A stretch of DNA of 45,806 nucleotides from positions 1 to 45,806 of the forward strand of contig CAJUGC010000014.1 of NCBI GenBank assembly GCA_910585955.1, read 5' to 3'. The notes beneath the pieces are model-generated. The model was not told the origin of the DNA, did not search any database, and saw only the letters and a list, made by a program, of their open reading frames with translations. Below are positions 21,217-30,092 of the stretch, piece by piece. The DNA is from an uncultured Christensenella sp. Its GTDB lineage: Bacteria; Bacillota; Clostridia; Christensenellales; Pumilibacteraceae. Made by a program: the position numbers and the translations under genes. Within the stretch, counting starts at the first letter, position 1; every line of letters begins with the position of its first letter.

Positions 21217-22659
21217 TTATTCTTCGGCTTTTTTCGCCTTTGTTTCAAGTTGCGCTTTCTCGCCCATTCGGCGCAGAACTACGCGGAAGCGGAAAAAGAA
21301 TATGACGCAGCACAATGTCGCCGCCACGGAATCGGCCACGCACTCGGCAATATATACTCCGGACACTCCGATTGCGAGAGGAAACAGAAAGGCGAACGGC
21401 ACAAGCAGAAGGATCTTTCGCAGTATGGCTATGAATAAGCTTATTTTCGCTTCGGTTATTGCCACAAATGTGGTTTGGCAAGCTCGCTGGACGCCGAATA
21501 TAAGCATTCCCGCCACAAACACGGGCAGGTATTTGTCGATTAGCGCAAGCAGCTCCTCGCCGGATGTGAACATCCTGCCGAAAAGTCGTGGAAACAGCAT
21601 CATTACGAGCGCCCCCATACAACAGTAAGCCCAGCTCACGATAAGCGTTATGACATAAGCGCGCTTGAGTCGCTCTTTGTTTTTTGCACCGAAATTGTAT
21701 GAGATTATCGGCGTCACGCCCTGCGTAAAGCCCTGTACGGGCACGGTTATAAGCATCATAACGCTCTGCAAAACGGCAAGCGCGGAAACGTGCAGATCGC
21801 CCATTCCTTCGCCCTCGAGATCTCCGTAATACTTGAGTCGTCCGTTGAGAACGAAGCCTATGACCGACTCGGTCGCCGCCATTACGAACGGCGCAAGCCC
21901 TAACCCGAAAATACTTTTTACGACGTCGCCGTCGGGCTTCATGTCTTTTAAAGACAGGCGGATCGTTATTTTTTTGCGACAAAGCGAAGTCACCACAAAT
22001 ATGCAGCTTATGAATTGACTTATCACGGTGGCAAGCGCCGCACCCGTTATTCCCATATCAAGCGCAAAGATAAATACAGGGTCGAGCGCTATATTAAGCC
22101 CCGCGCCTATCATTACGCTAATCATTGCCATCGCGCTTTTTCCCTGCGCAGTCAAAAACGTGTTCAATCCGACGGCGAGCTGAACAAATGACGTACCTAT
22201 AAGATATATCGAAAGATATTGTTCGGCATAGCCGTATGTAGTGGCTGTGTCCGCGCCTATAAGCAACAATATCGGCTTTCGCGCAAAAAACGCCGTAAGT
22301 CCGAGAAGTACGGAAAACACGATAAGCAATAAAAAACCGTTATTCAATATTTTGCGCGCACGCGGCGCATTCCCCTCTCCGAGCGCTTTTGCGGCAAGCG
22401 GCGCGCCGCCGCCCGACACGAATGAAGAGAACGCCGCTATAAGCGTGAGAACGGGCGCACACAGCCCGAGACCGGCAAGAGCCACGCCGCCTACTTCGGG
22501 CATATTCCCGATGTAAATACGATCCACTATATTATAAAGCAGATTGACTACTTGAGCAAGAACACACGGTATGCCCATTTTAAGGCACAACCGCCATATC
22601 TTTTCGGTCCCGAGCGCGTTTTCTTTAGTCTCTTTTGCCATGTGTCTTTTCGCAAGCAT
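21217..22659 (-). CDS. MATE family efflux transporter
   Basis: A 480-residue multidrug/toxin extrusion carrier driven by Na+ or H+, with twelve hydrophobic segments in two bundles of six. Family features are the N-terminal MGIPCVLAQVVNLLYNIVDRIYIG and the repeat-equivalent GVTPIISYNFGAKNKERLKRAY in the second half. I choose the ATG at 22659 because GGAG lies seven bases upstream and the promoter start point is near 22670. An earlier ATG at 22686 lies in the -10 to start-site region. The drug or metabolite carried is not predictable. The C-terminus is Lys/Glu rich. Confidence 0.92.
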   Translation of the reverse strand: MLAKRHMAKETKENALGTEKIWRLCLKMGIPCVLAQVVNLLYNIVDRIYIGNMPEVGGVALAGLGLCAPVLTLIAAFSSFVSGGGAPLAAKALGEGNAPRARKILNNGFLLLIVFSVLLGLTAFFARKPILLLIGADTATTYGYAEQYLSIYLIGTSFVQLAVGLNTFLTAQGKSAMAMISVMIGAGLNIALDPVFIFALDMGITGAALATVISQFISCIFVVTSLCRKKITIRLSLKDMKPDGDVVKSIFGLGLAPFVMAATESVIGFVLNGRLKYYGDLEGEGMGDLHVSALAVLQSVMMLITVPVQGFTQGVTPIISYNFGAKNKERLKRAYVITLIVSWAYCCMGALVMMLFPRLFGRMFTSGEELLALIDKYLPVFVAGMLIFGVQRACQTTFVAITEAKISLFIAILRKILLLVPFAFLFPLAIGVSGVYIAECVADSVAATLCCVIFFFRFRVVLRRMGEKAQLETKAKKAEE

Positions 22660-22676
22660 ATTTTTACTCCGAAGCA

Positions 22677-22705
22677 AGTATAGCACGATATCGGAGCATT
22701 GTCAA
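22677..22705 (-). promoter_or_regulatory. sigma-A promoter of the MATE gene
   Basis: On the leftward strand a perfect TTGACA (22705-22700), 17 bases, and TATACT (22682-22677). The transcript would begin about ten bases before the ATG, almost at the ribosome site. Confidence 0.8.
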
Positions 22706-22805
22706 CACACGGCAATGACTGCGCGGCGCAAAAACTCGAACCGGGAATTATAGCAAAATCCGCGAAAATTGTTCGATAACGGCAACCGAAGTTTTCGAGA
22801 GAACA

Positions 22806-23798
22806 TCACGACTTAAACGAATTCAAAAACTCCACGCTTTTTTCCTTTATGAAATCGACGTCGTCGAAATCGTAATTGTGCCCCGCGCCTTCGATGGTAA
22901 TCAAAGCCGCGTCGGGCATCGTCTCGACCGCCTTTTCGGAGTATGAGATATTTACCAACTTATCCTTGTTGCCGTGCAAAATCAAGGTTTTTGTTTCGCA
23001 TGACGCCAGCAGCTCGTTCATTTTCCCGTAATAAGAATATGCGTTTTCGATAAACGTCTCCCCCGCCATTATAAAATATCTGCCCGTTTCGTAGTATATT
23101 TTCGCCTCGTCCGCCAAACTGAATGCGGGAGCCGTCAATATCAGTCCCGCGACGCTTTCTTTCCGTTCGGCGGCAACGGAAACCGCCACGAATGCGCCCA
23201 AGCTGTATCCGTAAATATATATATTTTCGGGATCGACAAACGACACGCTCGACACATAATCCAAAATGACGTTTAAATCGTCGGTTTCCGAGTCTATCGT
23301 CATTTCGTCGAAACTTCCGCTGCTCATCGAGAACATCGAACCGCCGCAGAAATCGTACAAAAAGCAGGCGTAACCGCGGCTTGCGAAATACCGCGCTTGC
23401 GAATATACCGAAAAAATATTGCCGCCGAATCCGTGGCACAGTATTACCGTACGCATAGGCATATTTATGTTCGGCACAAAACAGATTCCGTAGATTCTTC
23501 TGTTGTCGACGGGAGCCGTTATGACGGATTGCCGCTCGGTAAACTCGTATTCCGTAACTTCGGGTTCGGGTTTTGTCGTATCGTCTTTCGGAACTTCCGT
23601 ATTCGGCTCGTCCTCCGCACCCGGCGCGCCCTGCTCTCCGCCGCCTTCCGCATCCTCGCCTTGAGTCCCGCCGCTCTGCGTTCCCTCGCCCCATATGTCC
23701 GTATTGCCCGAGCACGCCGAAAAGAGTATTACCGCAGACAATAATAGCAGTAAAACAACTTTGAAAAATATTTTTTTCTGCAATAGTTTTTCACCCAT
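22806..23798 (-). CDS. alpha/beta hydrolase lipoprotein
   Basis: A 330-residue lipoprotein with lipobox FSAC (C29), a Gly/Glu/Pro-rich spacer (30-82) and an alpha/beta hydrolase fold. The oxyanion motif is CHGFGG (121-126), the nucleophile elbow is YGYSLGAF (S199), the acid is in HGNKDKL (D279), and the catalytic histidine is in EGAGHNYDF (H307). The full triad suggests an active esterase or acyl-peptidase outside the membrane. Its start overlaps the upstream SGNH gene by eight bases, making it the last gene of the proposed acylation operon, where a deacylase or acyl-transfer role would make sense. That role is inferred from context only. Confidence 0.85.
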   Translation of the reverse strand: MGEKLLQKKIFFKVVLLLLLSAVILFSACSGNTDIWGEGTQSGGTQGEDAEGGGEQGAPGAEDEPNTEVPKDDTTKPEPEVTEYEFTERQSVITAPVDNRRIYGICFVPNINMPMRTVILCHGFGGNIFSVYSQARYFASRGYACFLYDFCGGSMFSMSSGSFDEMTIDSETDDLNVILDYVSSVSFVDPENIYIYGYSLGAFVAVSVAAERKESVAGLILTAPAFSLADEAKIYYETGRYFIMAGETFIENAYSYYGKMNELLASCETKTLILHGNKDKLVNISYSEKAVETMPDAALITIEGAGHNYDFDDVDFIKEKSVEFLNSFKS

Positions 23799-25563
23799 TG
23801 TTGCCGTCCCTCTCCATCTGATATTTAATATCGTCTATAAGCTGCTCGGTCCTCATAACGGCGCCTTCGGTCGATAAGTGATAGTTCGTATCCCAAAAAA
23901 ATCTTCCGTTATACAAATAGTCTTCCATGTCCGAAATAATGGGAACGGCTACTATAAATCGCCTCACTTTGTCTGCGTAAGCCAAACGAACGCCTTTGGG
24001 CGGCATAAACTTACCGTCGAGATTTGCTGGTCCGTACGAGAAATAAACTTTTACCCCGTTGCTTCTCAAATTCGCGTAAAAGTTCGAATAATCCGCCAGC
24101 ACCTTCTCGCTTAGAGTGACGGAATTATACAACGTCTTATACCCTTTATCCGTATCGTCGGTGTTTTCCCTCTCGAACGATATATCTCCGTAGATATCGT
24201 AATCCTCGCTTTTTGCGTTGTAATCGGTTGTTTTGGCGTTTTTTCTCACGTCGTTATAATCTTCGAACACATCGAATATCGACCTATGCTTACGAATATC
24301 CGTGTATTTCAGCATATCGTAGTTGCTTTCCAAAACGCGCCATGTTATTCGCTCGAATTCTTGCTCCTCTTTAACGTCTGAAATGTCCTCCGGCGCGTGT
24401 ATCAAAACATCGTTTTCATCAAGCACGGCGTATAAAAAATCCTGCTGAAGCTTCATATCGACTTTATACGACAGCCCGAGATTGGTCACTCTGTATTCCC
24501 CGCCGAAACTTTCGTCGACCATACCCGAGAGCAGACCGAACGCCATGCTCGACCCTGCGAAGAATACCATTTGTTTTTCTTCGGGCGGCGCAAGTATAAT
24601 GCGATCGCACTTATCCGCCCAAGCGGACGTCCAAGCACCCGAATAACGCGGCGGCATAGCCGCATTGACCGACAGCGTTGCAAACTCGTTGCAGTTCTTA
24701 AACGAATCGTCTCCGATTTTTTCTACGGTATCGTAAAGATACAACTCCGAAAACGTACAATTATCAAAAGCTCCCGCGTCTAAGTTGCGCAAAGCAGACG
24801 GCAGAACAACGGTTTGCGCCGACGTTATGTTCGAAAAAGCGCCGTTTTTGATTTCGGTGACTTTCGCTCCGCCGATAAAGTCGGGAACAACGATTTCTTT
24901 GTCGCGTCCTCTATACCGCACAACGGCGCACTCGCCGTTCCCCAAGGTCTCAACCGTAAAACTCTTTTCGTCCGTCCATTCTTTCCACTGCGCATACAGC
25001 TTTACGCACGAGCCTACATCAAGCGTAACTCTGCTTCCCAAACCTATCTGCTCGCCGCCGCCGTCTATGTCCGTGCTCCAGCCCACCAACGAATATCCGC
25101 TTCGCGGCGCAACCGATTCGGCAGTCAATGTGTTTACTCTGAGTCGTATTTTCGGATCGTATGCTTCGAGCACATACTTTTGCGTCTCGTTCTTTGCGTA
25201 CGTTCCGCCGTTAAGGTCATACATCACGGTGTATGGACTGTCGCGCAAAACGGCTTTTACCACCACCGTAATATGCGAGCCGACGTCTTTGCAAACTATC
25301 TTTATATTCTCGCCGTCACGGTAGTATTCGCCTCGGTTTACGCCGCCTATTTCGAAGCCGTCGGCGAGTTTAATCGTGAATTCGACCGACTCGCCTTTTT
25401 CCACCTTATAGAAGTAATCGCCGATAATGTCGAATTCTCTTCCCTCTTGCAGCATTACCGTAAATTTATCGGACTTTACGAAATCATCTGAAGTGCACGC
25501 TGCCGCCGCCGACATACAAAAACATACCGTAAGTATAAATATAATCCGTATCTTTTTCATCAT
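23791..25563 (-). CDS. lipoprotein with InlB-type repeat, leucine-rich segment and SGNH-like domain
   Basis: A 590-residue surface lipoprotein (lipid C23 after AAAA). Residues about 112-195 form an InlB/Listeria-Bacteroides repeat (YTVMYDLNGGTY...LVGWSTD...LYAQWK). Residues 220-325 form a BspA-like leucine-rich stretch (VTEIKNGAFSN, LDAGAFDNC, KIGDDSFKNC). From about 332 an SGNH/AlgJ-like domain follows, with FFAGSSMAFG (S338/S339) and DTNYHLSTEGA (D558, H562). The catalytic part parallels the next gene, whose repeat domain is at the other end. The ATG overlaps the upstream stop by four bases. A role in acyl transfer to a glycan is inferred from AlgJ/AlgX-like relatives next to MBOAT proteins. 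Confidence 0.8.
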   Translation of the reverse strand: MMKKIRIIFILTVCFCMSAAAACTSDDFVKSDKFTVMLQEGREFDIIGDYFYKVEKGESVEFTIKLADGFEIGGVNRGEYYRDGENIKIVCKDVGSHITVVVKAVLRDSPYTVMYDLNGGTYAKNETQKYVLEAYDPKIRLRVNTLTAESVAPRSGYSLVGWSTDIDGGGEQIGLGSRVTLDVGSCVKLYAQWKEWTDEKSFTVETLGNGECAVVRYRGRDKEIVVPDFIGGAKVTEIKNGAFSNITSAQTVVLPSALRNLDAGAFDNCTFSELYLYDTVEKIGDDSFKNCNEFATLSVNAAMPPRYSGAWTSAWADKCDRIILAPPEEKQMVFFAGSSMAFGLLSGMVDESFGGEYRVTNLGLSYKVDMKLQQDFLYAVLDENDVLIHAPEDISDVKEEQEFERITWRVLESNYDMLKYTDIRKHRSIFDVFEDYNDVRKNAKTTDYNAKSEDYDIYGDISFERENTDDTDKGYKTLYNSVTLSEKVLADYSNFYANLRSNGVKVYFSYGPANLDGKFMPPKGVRLAYADKVRRFIVAVPIISDMEDYLYNGRFFWDTNYHLSTEGAVMRTEQLIDDIKYQMERDGNNG

Positions 25564-27002
25564 TGCCCCCGTAAGCGACTGCGATACGCTTCCCAATTGT
25601 AATCGTTTATGTACAGCGACAGGCTGTCGCTCGGAACATAGACAAGACAAGCGGCGTTTGCTCCGTCCAAGAGACCGCCCGCCATTCCCACCGTAACCGT
25701 GCGGGGATCCGTATGCATGATATATATGGACACGAGGCTGTCGCAGCCGACGAACGCGTTGTTTTGGATTTGATTTATATTGGTTTGAACGGTGAGCGAT
25801 TTCAGCATTTTCGCATTCTCCAGAGCGTTTGACAATATGCGCGTTATTTTGACGCCCTCGTACATATAAGGTATCGTCAGCGAAGCCGCCGCTTTGCCCT
25901 TGTCCGTAAGTCCGCTCACGGCATAGGTGTTACCGACCTTTTGATAGAAAAAGCAATCTATGTCCTCGTTGTTTTGTTTCGGATCGTCATAGTCGTAATC
26001 GGGTTCGGTAGGCCTCGGCGGCGCAACGGGAATGCTCGGCAAAACTATGCCGCTTACGGTATTGTCGCCCCGAAAGCGCTTGATGTCGCCAATCAATTGA
26101 TTGGTTCTGTAGACGGCTCCCACGTCGTTACAATGGAAATTCGTATCGTAAAACAGCTGCGCGTCCATTATATAATCGCTCGCGTTACTTATGATGTCGA
26201 GATTCAGCTTTTCCCGCAAATAACTTTCGTACGCCGCGATATCTTCTTCTTCGGACACAGCAAGCTCGTTTATCGGGCTGTACGAAAAATATATCGACGC
26301 CCCGGCTTCACGGACAAAGCTCGCGTAACCGTTTATATAATCCAAAAACTCGGGCTCTATTTCGTCGATATCGAATTTGACGGGCACGACCGCGTCATAG
26401 AGATCGAGCATGATATTATACGGCCTATTATACGAAATGTCGCAATATTCGTTGAACGAGCTTTTTTGATACACGCCCTCGAGATTGGTCTTGGACTTTC
26501 CCGTATAGACGTCGAAATTGGTTGATATATACCCCGGAAGCTCGTTCAGCATTTCCAGCCTGTTATTCCGCGGAATATAGGACAGCATTTTGTTATTGCC
26601 GTTCAGCGCCCTGAGCATAGCGTCGGGATTGAAGTACATGGACATTGCCTGCCGCGTGGTTTCGGTGGCAAGGATAACTATATCGCCTTCGTTTATGTTC
26701 GATTTCGACAGATCCATCATGGCTTTCGTGCCTATTGTTCCGTACAGTCCGAAATTGACGCACGGCATACCGAGCTCTTGCTCCATTAAATCGCTTCTCA
26801 GTCCGAATGCCACGTTGCTGCCGCCGACGACTATTATTTTCGGCTCGTCTATCGAATTGAGGCGGTTAAACATTTCTTCGAGCGCACCCACATACGTTTG
26901 CGTATACTGGTTGGGAATGCCGTAAAACAAGCCTGCGACAATTCCGACAGGCGCCGTCACAAACAATACGATTATCAATATGTACGATATAACTTTTTTC
27001 AT
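25560..27002 (-). CDS. membrane-anchored SGNH-like protein with C-terminal leucine-rich repeats
   Basis: A 480-residue protein with one N-terminal membrane helix (about 4-27) and an extracellular SGNH-type domain. Block I is VVGGSNVAFGL (S62), and the DxxxH pair is DTNFHCNDVGA (D286, H290). After a Pro-rich linker (about 320-345) comes a BspA-like leucine-rich domain (385-470; ILSNALENAKMLKSL, IQNNAFVGCDSL). The start at 27002 is two bases after the MBOAT stop. In alginate and wall-polymer O-acetylation, proteins of this shape act with an MBOAT partner, and direct adjacency here supports the same pairing. The acyl group need not be acetate. Confidence 0.8.
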   Translation of the reverse strand: MKKVISYILIIVLFVTAPVGIVAGLFYGIPNQYTQTYVGALEEMFNRLNSIDEPKIIVVGGSNVAFGLRSDLMEQELGMPCVNFGLYGTIGTKAMMDLSKSNINEGDIVILATETTRQAMSMYFNPDAMLRALNGNNKMLSYIPRNNRLEMLNELPGYISTNFDVYTGKSKTNLEGVYQKSSFNEYCDISYNRPYNIMLDLYDAVVPVKFDIDEIEPEFLDYINGYASFVREAGASIYFSYSPINELAVSEEEDIAAYESYLREKLNLDIISNASDYIMDAQLFYDTNFHCNDVGAVYRTNQLIGDIKRFRGDNTVSGIVLPSIPVAPPRPTEPDYDYDDPKQNNEDIDCFFYQKVGNTYAVSGLTDKGKAAASLTIPYMYEGVKITRILSNALENAKMLKSLTVQTNINQIQNNAFVGCDSLVSIYIMHTDPRTVTVGMAGGLLDGANAACLVYVPSDSLSLYINDYNWEAYRSRLRGQ

Positions 27003-27004
27003 AA

Positions 27005-28588
27005 TCAGAACTCGAAATATATGAATTGACTCGTATAGTCGCCCGCCGAATACAACAGAAGCCAGGCGATTATCACGCACATAATAAGCGTAATGCACAT
27101 AAAAACTTCACGAAACGCCGCTTGCCCGTCGGGCGATATTAAAGCGGTGCGTCGCGGCTTTAGGACATCGCTCATCAGCATGAGGAAAAATATCAAAAGC
27201 ACGATTTGGAGCAGAGTGAACGGCGTCAGCCCCATGGCGGCGGCGCTTCCCGTAAACAGCGCCGTTATATTAAAGTGCGTAAAGATTTCTACTATCAGGT
27301 TTACGGACGCGGAGAAATCGCCCGTGACGAAAAAGACGTAACCGAAGCTTACGAGAAGGAAAGTGCGCACCGTGCAAAACACCTTATATGCAATGCCGTC
27401 CGTGTTAATCCCGAGCTTGTGCCGCACTTTTTTGTAAACGCCGTCCAAAAGAAAGCTCGATATGATTATGCCGCCGTGATACAATCCGTATATGAGAAAC
27501 GCAAGGTCTGAGCCGTGCCACAGTCCCATGCATATCCACACCGAAAGAAGGGCTGCCGCAGACAGCAGCGCACTCGAGCGCTTTTTCTTTTTTTTCGCGA
27601 GCTTTCGTCCGAGCTTCGAGGCTACTATCGGGTAGTACAAGTAGTCGCGAAACCATGCCCCGAGCGTGATATGCCAGCGTCTCCAAAACTCGGCGATCGA
27701 TCTCGACAAATAAGGCTTATCGAAGTTTTCCGTAAGTTCTATGCCGAAGATCCGCGACACGCCGAGCGAGATGTCCATAAACCCCGAAAAATCCGCATAC
27801 AATTGGATAGCGTACATAACGAGCATCAGCAATATCATCGCGCCGCCTGCGGAAGGAGAAGCGACCACGTTTTTCACGAACCCCGATATGACGTCGGCGA
27901 TCGCAACTTTTTTCAAAAAGCCGATAAGCATCCTTTTCATACCGCTCGACAAGTTTTCGACCGTAATCTTTTTCCCCTCGTAAAGCTTCGGCGCCATGTC
28001 CTCGTACCTCTCGATAGGTCCTTGCAGAAGCGACGGGAAATATGCGATAAAGAGAAAGTACTTGAAATAATTAGTTTGAGGCACGCTTGCCCGGCGATAG
28101 ACGTCGATGACGTACCCTATGCTTTTAAAAAGGTAAAACGACATTCCGAGCGGCAAAAACAGCGCCATGGCTTTCGAAGAAACCGCTCCGCCGAACAGTC
28201 CCGTCAAAGCTTCGAACCCCGATATGATCATATTCAAATATTTGAGCCCGGCTAATACTCCGATTCCCAAACATACGGCGATTATACATATTGCTTTTTC
28301 GCGCCTATTGTCGCGTTCCTTCCTCGCTTTTCTTTGCTCTTCGGTAAGCTCTGCGCTACGCTCGAAATATTTTTTTCGGGACTTTTCTATCACGCCTATG
28401 GCAAACCCCGCAAAGTATGTCACCGTAACTACGCCCAATAGGAACAGGAAGTAGCTCCACCCTGCGTAAAAGTAAAATACGGCGGACGCGACCGTCAATA
28501 CTATCCAGCGAAATTTTTTGGGTACGACCGAGTAGAGGACGACGACGATAAGCAAAAACAACAGGAATACAAGACTGATAAAATTCAA
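27005..28588 (-). CDS. MBOAT family O-acyltransferase (AlgI/PatA-like)
   Basis: A 527-residue multispan membrane protein of the MBOAT family, which moves acyl groups across the membrane for attachment to exported polysaccharides. About ten hydrophobic segments are visible. The core signature GLWHGSDLAFLIYGLYHG contains the invariant histidine, and the upstream FWRRWHITLGAWFRDYLYYP segment is a strong AlgI/DltB hallmark. The start is a TTG at 28588: GAGAGG lies seven bases before it, and it overlaps the upstream stop (TTGA). The immediate neighbours are two SGNH-type proteins downstream and a small membrane protein upstream. Confidence 0.93.
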   Translation of the reverse strand: MNFISLVFLLFLLIVVVLYSVVPKKFRWIVLTVASAVFYFYAGWSYFLFLLGVVTVTYFAGFAIGVIEKSRKKYFERSAELTEEQRKARKERDNRREKAICIIAVCLGIGVLAGLKYLNMIISGFEALTGLFGGAVSSKAMALFLPLGMSFYLFKSIGYVIDVYRRASVPQTNYFKYFLFIAYFPSLLQGPIERYEDMAPKLYEGKKITVENLSSGMKRMLIGFLKKVAIADVISGFVKNVVASPSAGGAMILLMLVMYAIQLYADFSGFMDISLGVSRIFGIELTENFDKPYLSRSIAEFWRRWHITLGAWFRDYLYYPIVASKLGRKLAKKKKKRSSALLSAAALLSVWICMGLWHGSDLAFLIYGLYHGGIIISSFLLDGVYKKVRHKLGINTDGIAYKVFCTVRTFLLVSFGYVFFVTGDFSASVNLIVEIFTHFNITALFTGSAAAMGLTPFTLLQIVLLIFFLMLMSDVLKPRRTALISPDGQAAFREVFMCITLIMCVIIAWLLLYSAGDYTSQFIYFEF

Positions 28589-28902
28589 TTCTTCACCTCT
28601 CTGTTCGTTGTATTTTGCCCCTGCGGCGTATCGTCTTTCTTCCCGTCGCCGCTTGCGCGCAATTTAAGCGAAAGCAGCTGTGCGGTCGCTATAACGATAA
28701 GCGCTATCAAAATCTCCTGATATTTCGCTCCGCAGACAATCGAAACGACAATGAGCGCGACGGTCAAAACGGCGGCGATGACGCAAAAAATTCCGTAAAC
28801 GTCAAAAATGTTTTCTATAATAATGCAAATGATAACGGCGGCAAGGACGAGAATCAATATCGGCGTCGTGAAAATTACCAAGTCTTCTATCGCTGTGATC
28901 AT
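28585..28902 (-). CDS. small membrane protein of the acylation operon
   Basis: A 105-residue protein with about three hydrophobic segments (12-32, 36-58 and 62-82) and a polar C-terminal tail. No named family recognised. CGGAGG gives a strong ribosome site. Its stop overlaps the TTG start of the MBOAT gene, so the two are coupled. A helper for the MBOAT channel is a reasonable guess based only on position. Confidence 0.7.
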   Translation of the reverse strand: MITAIEDLVIFTTPILILVLAAVIICIIIENIFDVYGIFCVIAAVLTVALIVVSIVCGAKYQEILIALIVIATAQLLSLKLRASGDGKKDDTPQGQNTTNREVKN

Positions 28903-28975
28903 TTTTTACCTCCGTTTTTTTGCAAGCGCTTCGCGTCCGAAACAAATACTACCGAACATCCGCTTTTCTTACCCG

Positions 28976-30091
28976 TCACGCAAATTCGGAAAAGGTTTGC
29001 AATATCGTCCTAAGCTGACCCGACTGCTTTATGCTCTTGTCCTGCTCTACGGTTATGAACGGCACGCCCGCCGCCTCCACCGTATCGCGCAAAAGCGGAT
29101 AGTCGTACTCTTCCGGGTCGCAAAACTTCGTCATAAGACAGATAACGCCGTCTGCGTTGTGCTTTACAGCCAATTCCGCCACTAACTTTGCCCGCCGCGT
29201 CGCTCCGCCGTAAAGGAGCGAACAGTCCTCGACGGACAGATACCTTTTTGCAATGCCTTCGAGATCCGCAGTCGGAACGTCGGTGCGAAACTGCCGCGAC
29301 TCGTGAGCGACGTCGTCGGCGACGATACACATATTATTCTCTTCGAGCGCCGAAAGAAGCTCAGAATGATCGGCGATTATTCCCGTCGTCACCACTCTCT
29401 TCCCCTTGCTTTTTTCGTCGGGAAGCCCCGACAGACGGGCATTGGCGGCTTTCAACATTTCGTTATGTTCTTTTCTGTCGCAAAAATAGCCGCTTTTTAT
29501 GACGCACGAGCGAATGTGCGGCGTAACGGTTTTCGGGTGCGTCGCCGCAAGTTCGGTAAAGCGTCTCAAAAGACTCCTGTTCTCGTTATAGACGCGGACG
29601 GCTTCCGACAAAGTCTCCGAATTAAACTTTCTTCCCGTTATTTCCGCGACTTCGTCCGCGAATTTACCGTATCTTATGGCCGCAAATTTTCGCGCCGATT
29701 CGCCCTCTCTTTTCTGCGGGTGTTGAAGACAGATATACTTAAGCTGCGGTGCGGCTACGGTTATGTTTTGAGAGAAGCATTTGAGCGAGTCGCAAAGCTG
29801 GGTCAGCACTATCGCGTCCAGGCCGTCCAATTTGTGAGTTATAGCCATCTCGAGTTCGGTCTGCAAAATCCCGCAAAAAAATGCGGGCATATATTCCTTT
29901 GCTTTGGATATGCCTATTTCTGCGCCCCAAAGCCCGAACGGCAACGCGCCGCAGGCATATATGATTTCTTCGGGGCAATACATGGGCAAGCAGCCTATGA
30001 CTTTCTTCCCGCGCTCCTTATACTTTTGAAGTTGTCTGCGCGGGCTGTTGCAAATTTCGATAAACCCACCGAAAATACCGTCGTTTGTCAT
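28976..30091 (-). CDS. 2-hydroxyacyl-CoA dehydratase subunit, HgdB-like
   Basis: A 371-residue subunit of the BcrC/BadD/HgdB family. Paired with a sister subunit it holds a [4Fe-4S] cluster that passes one high-energy electron to a 2-hydroxyacyl thioester, so that the alpha-hydroxyl leaves. Candidate cluster cysteines are in GCLPMYCPEEIIYACG, FFCGILQTELEM, LTQLCDSLKCFSQN and KFCDPEEYDYPLL, as in known subunits. It is one base from the preceding HgdA-like gene. The nearby carrier protein raises the question whether the substrate is CoA- or ACP-bound. A double-cubane-type reductase is a less likely alternative because two different subunits are present. Confidence 0.87.
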   Translation of the reverse strand: MTNDGIFGGFIEICNSPRRQLQKYKERGKKVIGCLPMYCPEEIIYACGALPFGLWGAEIGISKAKEYMPAFFCGILQTELEMAITHKLDGLDAIVLTQLCDSLKCFSQNITVAAPQLKYICLQHPQKREGESARKFAAIRYGKFADEVAEITGRKFNSETLSEAVRVYNENRSLLRRFTELAATHPKTVTPHIRSCVIKSGYFCDRKEHNEMLKAANARLSGLPDEKSKGKRVVTTGIIADHSELLSALEENNMCIVADDVAHESRQFRTDVPTADLEGIAKRYLSVEDCSLLYGGATRRAKLVAELAVKHNADGVICLMTKFCDPEEYDYPLLRDTVEAAGVPFITVEQDKSIKQSGQLRTILQTFSEFA

Positions 30092-30092
30092 A

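Noticed and set aside
28903..28975. Operon break between the HgdB-like gene and the small membrane protein
   Set aside because: The 73-base gap has no stem followed by a T run and no convincing promoter. It mainly holds the CGGAGG ribosome site.
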